A stretch of 64,000 nt of DNA from an uncultured Bacilli bacterium (GTDB taxonomy: Bacteria > Bacillota_I > Bacilli_A > RF39 > UBA660), in assembly GCA_934085595.1 (NCBI GenBank), contig CAKOHK010000002.1, positions 1-64,000 of the forward strand, read 5' to 3'. Position 1 is the first letter of the stretch. The number at the start of each line of letters is the position of its first letter. The translations under genes were made by a program, and so were the position numbers. Below, piece by piece: positions 53,759 through 60,923 of this stretch. The notes under the pieces are model-generated. The model was not told the DNA's origin. It saw nothing but the letters and a program-made list of their open reading frames with translations, and ran no database searches.

Positions 53759-53785
53759 ACAAAATAGAAACTCTATTTTGTTTTT
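53759..53785 (+). terminator. Terminator 2, near-copy of terminator 1
   Basis: ACAAAATAGA (53759-53768)/TCTATTTTGT (53772-53781), then T. The same ten-base stem as the terminator 56 bases upstream, which suggests a local duplication. Confidence 0.8.
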
Positions 53786-53817
53786 ACATTAAATATTATA
53801 TTTTAACACGACTATTC

Positions 53818-53846
53818 TTGTTTAACCGCTTTAAATATGGTATATT
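53818..53846 (+). promoter_or_regulatory. Promoter of the small SipW-type gene
   Basis: TTGTTT at 53818-53823, 17-nt spacer, TATATT at 53841-53846. Confidence 0.5.
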
Positions 53847-53867
53847 TATTATATAAAAGGATAAAAT

Positions 53868-54386
53868 ATGAGGGAGATTAAAAAATATAAGAAAAAACTT
53901 AGTATATTATATACCATGCTTGTAATAGTAATAATAATATTTACTTTTACTCTTACATATGCACTATTAGATAATAATTTTAAAGAAACAGGTAATGTAA
54001 AGTTTAATAATAATTATTATGATATTAATATTACTAATGTAAGTATGGACTATGAAACATTATCAAAAGTAACTACAAGTAAAGATAAAATAAATATAAA
54101 TATACCAGATTTAATTAATTATAAAAATGGAAATACTATAAGTGTAGAGCTTACAAACTTAGGCTCAATAGATGCAGCATTAAACAGTATCAATATAGTA
54201 AATATAAGTGGAAACATTGATGCAAATAAATTAAAAATAACACCATCACTAAAAAATGGTGACATAATATCAGCTTCATCAAAGAAAATACTTAAAGTAG
54301 ATATAAAATATAATAGTGGGAATATCAAAGATACAGATAATGTAAGTTTTGATATATTATTATCATTTAAAGAAGTAGTAAAGTAG
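53868..54386 (+). CDS. Small SipW/TasA-like exported protein
   Basis: The 172-residue protein has a basic start, one hydrophobic segment (~14-35) ending TLTYALLDNNFKETGNV, the style of SipW-type signal peptides, and a single beta domain with VELTNLGSIDAALNSINI, which matches the ENTGGxxGY-type repeat of the larger surface proteins. It lacks the C-terminal variable domain. It may be a fibre or matrix subunit. AAAGGA lies before the ATG. Confidence 0.6.
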   Translation: MREIKKYKKKLSILYTMLVIVIIIFTFTLTYALLDNNFKETGNVKFNNNYYDINITNVSMDYETLSKVTTSKDKININIPDLINYKNGNTISVELTNLGSIDAALNSINIVNISGNIDANKLKITPSLKNGDIISASSKKILKVDIKYNSGNIKDTDNVSFDILLSFKEVVK

Positions 54387-54434
54387 AAATTATAAATATT
54401 ATTTGTTATAATATTTATAGCATAGGAGGGCAAG

Positions 54435-55664
54435 ATGAAAGAAATCATATCAAGTTTAGATATTGGTTCAAATACAGTTAAATTAGTAGTAGGTGAATAT
54501 TACAAAGATGAAGTGCATATTCTTGCCACATCTTGTGTAAAAAGTAAAGGTGTTAAAAAAGGTTTAATAGTAAATCCAGAAGAAACACTTATATCACTAA
54601 AAGAAGCATTTTCAAGATGCGAAGAAATGCTTAATACAAAAATAAAAAAAGTATTATTAATAGTGCCATCATATTTTACAGAGTTTATAAAATGTGAAGG
54701 ATACACTACAATAACGAATGAAGAAGGAAAAGTAACAGCATATGATATGGTAAGAAGCATGCAGTCATGTGTATATAATAAAGTTCCAAGCAATAAAGAA
54801 TTGGTATCAATTATGCCAGTAGAGTTTTTAATAGATGATAAAACTAAAGTTAAAAACCCACTAGGAAAAGAAGCAAATAAACTAACATGCAGAAGTATAG
54901 TAAGCCTAGTTCCTAAAAAGAATGTATATACAGCTTTCTCAGTACTAGATAGTATGGGAGTTGAAATTACAGATTTATGTTTAGGAGGACTTGCAGACTA
55001 CTATGAGTTTAAATCAAAAGAAAATGAAACAGGACTTGGAGCAGTAATAAATATAGGACATGAAAAAACAGAAGTATCAATAATTAATGATAAAATCTTA
55101 ATAGATACTGAAGTACTAGAAATAGGTGGACTAAATATAGATAAAGATATATGCTATATGTACAATGTAAGCAAAAAAGATGCATGCAATTTAAAAGAAA
55201 CATTTGCACTAGCACATAAAAGGAATGCATCATCTTCATGGAATGAAGAATTATTGACAAATGAAGGCGAACATATTAAAATAAATCAGTATGAGATAAG
55301 CGATATAGTTAATTCAAGGATAAAAGAAATATTAGATTTATCTAAGAAACAAATAAATCTCTTAACAAAAAAAGAAATTAGTTATATAATTATCGTAGGA
55401 GGTACTACTGAGGTAAGAGATTTTAGCTTAGTAGTAGAAGAAATATTTGGAAAAGATATTAAGCCATACAAGATGAGTGAAATAGGATGCAGACATAATA
55501 AATATAGTACAGTAATAGGAACAATAAAATATTTTCACGATAAGCTATCTTTTAGAGGAAGACTAGCATACACAATGGATGAAATTAATCAAAATGAAAT
55601 AGCAAATATAAAGAGTAAAAATAGTAATATACTAGAGAAAATACACGGATATTTTTTCGAGTAG
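54435..55664 (+). CDS. ftsA: Cell-division protein FtsA
   Basis: The 409-residue actin-fold protein begins ISSLDIGSNTVKLVVGEY (phosphate-1 motif) and has GAVINIGHEKTEVSII (phosphate-2), IIIVGGTTEVRDF (adenosine motif) and a C-terminal amphipathic end (NSNILEKIHGYFFE) for membrane binding. FtsA tethers FtsZ to the membrane. The 1C subdomain (VPSYFTEF...) is present. AGGAGGGC lies before the ATG; ftsZ follows after 12 bases. Confidence 0.95.
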   Translation: MKEIISSLDIGSNTVKLVVGEYYKDEVHILATSCVKSKGVKKGLIVNPEETLISLKEAFSRCEEMLNTKIKKVLLIVPSYFTEFIKCEGYTTITNEEGKVTAYDMVRSMQSCVYNKVPSNKELVSIMPVEFLIDDKTKVKNPLGKEANKLTCRSIVSLVPKKNVYTAFSVLDSMGVEITDLCLGGLADYYEFKSKENETGLGAVINIGHEKTEVSIINDKILIDTEVLEIGGLNIDKDICYMYNVSKKDACNLKETFALAHKRNASSSWNEELLTNEGEHIKINQYEISDIVNSRIKEILDLSKKQINLLTKKEISYIIIVGGTTEVRDFSLVVEEIFGKDIKPYKMSEIGCRHNKYSTVIGTIKYFHDKLSFRGRLAYTMDEINQNEIANIKSKNSNILEKIHGYFFE

Positions 55665-55676
55665 CAAGGAGTTGAA

Positions 55677-56744
55677 ATGAATAATTTAGAAATGGACCAA
55701 ATAGCTGATATTAAGGTAATAGGTATTGGTGGAGGCGGATGTAACGCAGTTAATAGAATGATAGACGATGGCCTAAAAGGAGTAGAGTTTATTGTTGCAA
55801 ATACAGATTTACAAGTTTTAAATGTATCAAAAGCAGATAAAAAACTACAAATAGGTAAATCTATTACAAAAGGAAGAGGAGCAGGTACAAGACCAGAAGT
55901 AGGAAGAGAAGCAGCACTTGAAAGTCAAGAAGAGATAGAAGACGCATTAAGAGGAGCTGATATGGTATTTGTAACATGTGGCCTTGGAGGAGGAACTGGT
56001 ACAGGAGCAGCCCCAGTAGTAGCAGAAATAGCACAAAAAATGGGATGTTTAACAGTAGCAATCGTAACAAAACCATTCAAGTTTGAAGGTAAAAAAAGAA
56101 TGGATTATGCTTTAGTTGGACTAGATGATTTAAGAAAACATGTAGATACTATGGTAGTAATTCCAAATGATAGACTAAGAGATTTAATAGATAGAAGTAC
56201 ACCACTTAACGATGCATTTAGAGAAGTTGATAATGTATTAAGATTAGGCGTACAATCAATATCTGACCTAATAAGTGTACCAGGACTTGTAAACTTAGAC
56301 TTTGCTGATGTTAGAACAGTAATGGAAAAAAGAGGAGATGCTCTTATTGGTATAGGAGTAGGATTTGGAGATAATAGAGCAGTAGAAGCAGCTAAACAAG
56401 CAGTAAATAGTCCACTTCTTGAAACTACAATAAACGGAGCAACAGATTGTATAGTAAATATAACTGGTGGAAACTCATTAACATTATTCGAAGCAGAAGA
56501 TGCAGTTGATGTAGTAAGGGCGGCAGCAAACACAGACGTAAACATTATATTTGGTGCAGTAATTAATGAATCATTAACAGACGAAATAGTAGTAACAGTA
56601 ATCGCAACAGGATTTGAAGATTCAGCAGAACCACTATATAGATCAATCGAAGGTGAAAAAAGAGATACACTTTCAAATGTAACAACAAGTGACGATGAAG
56701 ACTTACTAGAAATGCCAGCATTCTTAAGAAATAGAGAGTTTTAA
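55677..56744 (+). CDS. ftsZ: Cell-division GTPase FtsZ
   Basis: The 355-residue tubulin homologue has IGVGGGGCNAVNRMI-type start (IGGGGCNAVNRM), the tubulin signature GLGGGTGTGAAPV at ~103, the T7 loop NLDFADVRTVM at ~207 and the C-terminal peptide MPAFLRNREF that binds FtsA. The linker is short (about 25 residues). It forms the Z ring. Terminated right after. Confidence 0.98.
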   Translation: MNNLEMDQIADIKVIGIGGGGCNAVNRMIDDGLKGVEFIVANTDLQVLNVSKADKKLQIGKSITKGRGAGTRPEVGREAALESQEEIEDALRGADMVFVTCGLGGGTGTGAAPVVAEIAQKMGCLTVAIVTKPFKFEGKKRMDYALVGLDDLRKHVDTMVVIPNDRLRDLIDRSTPLNDAFREVDNVLRLGVQSISDLISVPGLVNLDFADVRTVMEKRGDALIGIGVGFGDNRAVEAAKQAVNSPLLETTINGATDCIVNITGGNSLTLFEAEDAVDVVRAAANTDVNIIFGAVINESLTDEIVVTVIATGFEDSAEPLYRSIEGEKRDTLSNVTTSDDEDLLEMPAFLRNREF

Positions 56745-56747
56745 ATA

Positions 56748-56774
56748 AAGTAATGTAAAAATCATTACTTTTTT
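56748..56774 (+). terminator. Terminator of ftsA-ftsZ
   Basis: AAGTAATG (56748-56755)/CATTACTT (56763-56770), then four T. Confidence 0.8.
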
Positions 56775-56776
56775 GA

Positions 56777-56782
56777 TATAAT
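56777..56782 (+). promoter_or_regulatory. -10 box of the peptidase-trmD operon, leaderless start
   Basis: TATAAT ends six bases before the ATG at 56789; no ribosome-binding site lies between. It directly abuts the ftsZ terminator. Confidence 0.45.
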
Positions 56783-56788
56783 AAAAAC

Positions 56789-57415
56789 ATGCAAGAAAAA
56801 TTAGTAATCAACATATATATTGAAAGAAAAAATATTAAAAACATGTATTTAAAAGTAAAACCAGATGGAGTACATGTTACAGCAAACTATCTAATTCCGA
56901 AAAGTAAAATAGAAGATTTTATAAGTAAAAATGATGAGTTCATAAAAAAGTCATATGCTAAAATAATGAAAAAAGAAGAAAAAAAACAAGACTTCTATTA
57001 CTTAGGAAAAAGATATAATGTAATCGTAACAAATCTAGTAAATAAAATAGAGTTTTATGATGATAGAGTCTTTGTAAAAGATAAAAATTACTTAAATACA
57101 TTTCTTAAAAATGAATGCGTTAGAGTATTTAATGAAAGACTAAAAATATGTTATGATTTATTTGAAGAAGATATCCCATATCCAACCTTAGGCATAAGAA
57201 AAATGACTAGAAAATGGGGATACTGTAACAAAAGAGATAGATTAATAAAACTAAATAGTGAATTAATAAAATATTCAATAAATGAAATAGATTATGTAAT
57301 AATCCATGAACTATCTCATCTAATAGAGTTTAATCACTCTAAAAACTTTTGGAAAATAGTCAAAAAATATAAACCAGATTATAAAGAAGCATGTAAAGTA
57401 TTAAAGGAGGAATAA
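56789..57415 (+). CDS. YgjP-like zinc metallopeptidase-fold protein
   Basis: The 208-residue protein has the YgjP/DUF45 (WLM-related) pattern: KVKPDGVHVTANYLIPKSKI, TRKWGYCNKRDRLIKLNSEL and the zinc site HELSHLIEFNHSKNFW at ~172-187 (HExxH plus a third His). Relatives are SprT-like or act on nucleotides; the substrate here is unknown. It starts a five-gene operon. No Shine-Dalgarno sequence; TATAAT is six bases before the ATG. Confidence 0.85.
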   Translation: MQEKLVINIYIERKNIKNMYLKVKPDGVHVTANYLIPKSKIEDFISKNDEFIKKSYAKIMKKEEKKQDFYYLGKRYNVIVTNLVNKIEFYDDRVFVKDKNYLNTFLKNECVRVFNERLKICYDLFEEDIPYPTLGIRKMTRKWGYCNKRDRLIKLNSELIKYSINEIDYVIIHELSHLIEFNHSKNFWKIVKKYKPDYKEACKVLKEE

Positions 57416-57416
57416 A

Positions 57417-58145
57417 ATGTTAATATCATCACTAGACAATTCAAGAATAAAAGAAGTAATAAAATTAAGAGATAAAAAATATTCTTTATCTAAAGGACTA
57501 TACATAGTAGAAGGAGAACACCTAGTAGTAGAAGCACTTAAAAATAATTTATTATATGAATTATTTGTACTAGAAGGAAATGAAAAAGACTATAGATATG
57601 CATACGATTTAGTTACTGAAAAAGTAATGAAAAAATTAAGTGATTTAAAAAGCACACCTAGAGTACTAGGGGTTGTCAGTATGAAAGAAACCAAAGACTT
57701 AGGAAATAAAATAGTATTACTTGATAATGTACAAGATCCAGGTAATGCAGGAACAATAATAAGAAACGCAGTAGCTTTCGGAGTTGACACAATTATATTT
57801 TCAAAAGAAAGTGTAAATCCATATAATGAAAAAGTAGTAAGATCCGCACAAGGAATGATTTTTAATGTTAATATAATAGTTGATGATTTACCGAAAAGAA
57901 TAAAAGAAATCAAAGAAAAAAATATTAAAGTAATAGGCACATCACTAAAAACAAAAAGAAATGTAAGCTCAATGCCTAAATATGAAAAATACGCTGTAGT
58001 TTTTGGCAATGAAGGAAATGGAATGAGTGATGAAATATCAAAAATGTGTAACGTACTATACAAGATAGAAATGGATAATAAATGTGAGAGCTTGAATGTA
58101 GGGGTGTCATGTGGTATAATACTATACAAATTATTTGAGGGGTAA
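57417..58145 (+). CDS. TrmH/SpoU-family RNA methyltransferase
   Basis: The 242-residue protein has the N-terminal substrate-binding domain (SLDNSRIKEVIKLRDKKYSL) and the knotted SPOUT domain: VQDPGNAGTIIRNAVAFGVD, VVFGNEGNGMSDEI and IEMDNKCESLNVGVSCGII in short motifs NPGN-like DPGNAGT and NEGNG. It 2'-O-methylates rRNA or tRNA with S-adenosylmethionine. GGAGGA precedes the ATG. Confidence 0.9.
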   Translation: MLISSLDNSRIKEVIKLRDKKYSLSKGLYIVEGEHLVVEALKNNLLYELFVLEGNEKDYRYAYDLVTEKVMKKLSDLKSTPRVLGVVSMKETKDLGNKIVLLDNVQDPGNAGTIIRNAVAFGVDTIIFSKESVNPYNEKVVRSAQGMIFNVNIIVDDLPKRIKEIKEKNIKVIGTSLKTKRNVSSMPKYEKYAVVFGNEGNGMSDEISKMCNVLYKIEMDNKCESLNVGVSCGIILYKLFEG

Positions 58146-58147
58146 TC

Positions 58148-58633
58148 ATGAAATATATAAAAGTTGGTACAATAGTAAATACTCATGCTTTAAAAGGCGA
58201 AGTAAGAATAATAAGCAATTTTGAATATAAAGATAGAGTATTCAAAATTAATAACACTTTATATATCGGAATGTCTAAAAGTGAAGAAGTAATAGAAACC
58301 TATAGAGTACATAAAAACTTTGATATGGTTAAGTTTAAAGGAATTGATAATATTACTGATGTTCTAAAATATAAAGGAAGCGCAGTATACGTAAATATAG
58401 ATGACTTAAAACTAAAAAATGATGAAATATTAATAGAAGAATTACTAGGAATGAGTGTAATAGTAAATAATAAATTACTAGGAAGTATTACAGATTATAT
58501 AGATAATAATGGAAATAAACTAGTAGTTGTAAATAATAAATATATTCCATATAATAAAGATTTAATAGAAAAAATAGACAAAATAAACAGAAAAGTGTAT
58601 TATAAAAATATAGATTATATAGTTGGTGATTAG
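58148..58633 (+). CDS. rimM: 16S rRNA processing protein RimM
   Basis: The 161-residue protein has the RimM start VGTIVNTHALKGEVRIIS and the PRC-barrel end with KYIPYNKDLIEKID. It helps 30S assembly near bS19. It begins two bases after the methyltransferase and abuts trmD. Usually it follows rpsP-khpA, which are at the other end of this window. Confidence 0.93.
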   Translation: MKYIKVGTIVNTHALKGEVRIISNFEYKDRVFKINNTLYIGMSKSEEVIETYRVHKNFDMVKFKGIDNITDVLKYKGSAVYVNIDDLKLKNDEILIEELLGMSVIVNNKLLGSITDYIDNNGNKLVVVNNKYIPYNKDLIEKIDKINRKVYYKNIDYIVGD

Positions 58634-59299
58634 ATGAAAATAGATATTTTAACATTATTTCCTAATATGTTTGATGGATTCAAAACAGAAAGCATTATTA
58701 AAAGAAGCATAGATAAAGAAATAGTAGAAATAAATATAATTGATATTAGAGATTTTACTCCATATAAAAATAAACAAGTAGATGACTATGCTTTTGGTGG
58801 AGGACCTGGTATGATAATGATGTGTGAGCCAGTTTTTAATGCAGTAGAAAGTGTTAAAGATGAGGATGCATTTGTAATAATATTATCACCAAGAGGAAAA
58901 ACATATAATCAAAAAATAGCTGTAGATTTAAGTAAGAAAAAGCATTTAATAATTATATGTGGTCATTATGAAGGTTTTGATGAAAGAATATATACACTGG
59001 CAGATATGGTAATATCAATAGGAGATTTCATACTAACTGGAGGAGAATTACCATCAATGATGATAACAGATAGTGTAGTTAGATTAATAGATGGAGTTAT
59101 AAATAAAGAAAGTCTTGATAGTGAAAGCTTTAATGATAATTTACTTGACTATCCTGTATATACAAAACCAAGAGAATACAAAGGACTTAATGTTCCAGAA
59201 GTATTATTAAATGGAAATCATAAATTAATAAACGAATATAGAGAAGAAGAAAGAAAAAGAATAACTAAGGAATATAGAGAAGATTTATTAGATAAGTAG
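58634..59299 (+). CDS. trmD: tRNA (guanine-N1)-methyltransferase TrmD
   Basis: The 221-residue protein has TrmD motifs: ILTLFPNMFDGF, DDYAFGGGPGMIMM, IICGHYEGFDERI and ISIGDFILTGGELP, forming the deep-trefoil knot. It makes m1G37 in tRNAs and prevents frameshifting. It is slightly shorter at its C-terminus than the common 240 residues. The ATG follows the rimM stop directly. Confidence 0.97.
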   Translation: MKIDILTLFPNMFDGFKTESIIKRSIDKEIVEINIIDIRDFTPYKNKQVDDYAFGGGPGMIMMCEPVFNAVESVKDEDAFVIILSPRGKTYNQKIAVDLSKKKHLIIICGHYEGFDERIYTLADMVISIGDFILTGGELPSMMITDSVVRLIDGVINKESLDSESFNDNLLDYPVYTKPREYKGLNVPEVLLNGNHKLINEYREEERKRITKEYREDLLDK

Positions 59300-59309
59300 G
59301 TGGGATTAT

Positions 59310-59774
59310 ATGACTTATAAAATTGAAAATAATACTGATGATATGAAATTAAATTACTATAGTGTTGATATTAATGGACTTAATGTGACCCCTAGTGGAA
59401 CTAAAGCTGATAGTATGAAAATAACAAAAATAACAATAGCAGACAAAGAATTATCAAATAACTATGCAAAACATAGAATAAATAAAAAAATAGATAAGAT
59501 AATAGAACTAATGTTAAAAATACTAGAAAATGAAGGAACTAGTGATGAAGATGCTGGTATGGTTTTAGATGAAATAGCAAGACTAAAAGGTATTATATAT
59601 AATAAATATAAAGAACATATGAAAGTTGATGAATATAAAGCATTACTATCAAAATTAATTATTTTAGAAGAACAATTTAAAAAAGATTATAATCAAAAGA
59701 TATTTTTAAGTCATATGACAAATGCAATTATGTCACAAAATCAAGAAGAAATAACAGAGGGAAGAAGCAGATAG
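59310..59774 (+). CDS. Hypothetical protein after trmD
   Basis: The 154-residue protein starts with a beta-like segment and continues as helices (KIDKIIELMLKILENEGTSD, LLSKLIILEEQFKKDY). No family recognised. It starts 10 bases after trmD with GGTGG upstream and is the last gene of the operon. In this place rplS is common elsewhere, but this is not bL19. Confidence 0.6.
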   Translation: MTYKIENNTDDMKLNYYSVDINGLNVTPSGTKADSMKITKITIADKELSNNYAKHRINKKIDKIIELMLKILENEGTSDEDAGMVLDEIARLKGIIYNKYKEHMKVDEYKALLSKLIILEEQFKKDYNQKIFLSHMTNAIMSQNQEEITEGRSR

Positions 59775-59839
59775 AACATACAAAAAATTATAAAAATAAT
59801 AAAAAAATGAAAAAAAATATATAAATTGTAAAAAAAGTG

Positions 59840-59868
59840 TTGCAAAATATAAAAAAGTATTATAAAAT
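59840..59868 (+). promoter_or_regulatory. Promoter of the tRNA-Ile/tRNA-Glu unit
   Basis: TTGCAA at 59840-59845 with TAAAAT at 59863-59868 (17-nt spacer; TATAAA two bases earlier is an alternative). Confidence 0.5.
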
Positions 59869-59896
59869 AAGGAAGTCAAACCGAAAGAAGGCTTTC

Positions 59897-59973
59897 GGGC
59901 TTATAGCTCAGTTGGTTAGAGCGCTCGTCTGATAAGCGGGAGGTCGAAGGTTCGAGTCCTTCTAGGCCCACCA
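59897..59973 (+). tRNA. tRNA-Ile (anticodon GAT)
   Basis: Acceptor GGGCTTA pairs with TAGGCCC; D-arm AGCTCAGTTGG; anticodon loop CTGATAA; T-arm GGTTCGAGTCC; CCA encoded. A hairpin CCGAAAG/CTTTCGG (59881-59898) overlaps the first two bases. Confidence 0.97.
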
Positions 59974-59980
59974 GTAATGT

Positions 59981-60056
59981 GGCCCGTTGGTGAAATGGTT
60001 AACACACACGCCTTTCACGCGTGCATTTATGGGTTCAAATCCCGTACGGGTCACCA
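59981..60056 (+). tRNA. tRNA-Glu (anticodon TTC)
   Basis: Acceptor GGCCCGT pairs with ACGGGTC; anticodon loop CTTTCAC in the stem ACGC/GCGT; T-arm GGGTTCAAATCCC; CCA encoded. Seven bases separate it from tRNA-Ile. Confidence 0.97.
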
Positions 60057-60067
60057 ATTTGATAATT

Positions 60068-60090
60068 AAACTCCTAATTTAGGAGTTTTT
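60068..60090 (+). terminator. Terminator of the tRNA unit
   Basis: AAACTCCTA (60068-60076)/TAGGAGTTT (60080-60088), then T. Confidence 0.85.
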
Positions 60091-60233
60091 CTTTGCTTCA
60101 AAATATTTTAATTAATCAATAATTCCTAGATATTACAAATATAAAGCAAGACTACAGGACTATAAAAAACAACTTGCATATTGAAAAAAATTAATATTTA
60201 TAGTATCATTACTATAGATAGAAAGGGTAAGAT

Positions 60234-60839
60234 ATGGAAGTAATAACTTTAAAAACAATCATGATAAATATGTGTATAGTAGTATTATGTTTTACAGCTA
60301 TAAGGTCTATTTTAATTATGATTGTAGGCAAAAGATTATTTTATAAAGCTAAAAAGAATATAAAATCATCATATTACCCTATATTAAATCTATTTACATT
60401 ATTAGAAATAGCTGACATGGAATCATTTTATGGAATATTATTTTTTATTCCAATATTAAACTTAATCCCACTTATTATGTCTTCTTATAGAATAGGAAAA
60501 AATCTAAATGTAACTACTACTGACTTAATAGGTTTAATGTTCTTGCCAATTATATTTTATCCATTAGTTTCAAGGAAAGACTATAAATATAAGATAGAAG
60601 ATGAAGAATATACAGAAGCACTAGAAAATGTTAAAACAGATAGTGTACTATTATTAAGTCAAGAAGAATTAGAAGCATTAAATAAACAAAAAGAAGAAAC
60701 TAATAATACATCTGTAGATTCAATATTCAAAAGTGATATTCAAACGATGGAAGAAGTCACACCTTATAAAGCAACATCAATAAGTCCAAAAGTAAATAAT
60801 AATGATGATAACAATAATACAGAAATAATAGATTTATAA
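60234..60839 (+). CDS. DUF5684-like membrane protein
   Basis: The 201-residue protein has three to four membrane segments in its first 120 residues with KAKKNIKSSYYPILNLFTLL and GILFFIPILNLIPLI, the pattern of DUF5684 proteins, and a soluble acidic, Asn-rich tail. Role unknown. GAAAGGG precedes the ATG. It is monocistronic before parE. Confidence 0.65.
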   Translation: MEVITLKTIMINMCIVVLCFTAIRSILIMIVGKRLFYKAKKNIKSSYYPILNLFTLLEIADMESFYGILFFIPILNLIPLIMSSYRIGKNLNVTTTDLIGLMFLPIIFYPLVSRKDYKYKIEDEEYTEALENVKTDSVLLLSQEELEALNKQKEETNNTSVDSIFKSDIQTMEEVTPYKATSISPKVNNNDDNNNTEIIDL

Positions 60840-60858
60840 AAGAATAAGAGTTTACTAA

Positions 60859-60902
60859 AAAGTGTAAAGAGCATTTACACTTTATTTAATTTTGTGTATA
60901 AT
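60859..60902 (+). promoter_or_regulatory. parE promoter overlapped by an inverted repeat
   Basis: TTTACA (60874-60879), 17-nt spacer, TATAAT (60897-60902). A perfect 10-bp dyad AAAGTGTAAA (60859-60868)/TTTACACTTT (60874-60883) covers the -35 and could be an operator or a weak terminator of the gene before. Confidence 0.7.
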
Positions 60903-60923
60903 TAATGTATGGAGAATAAAAGT

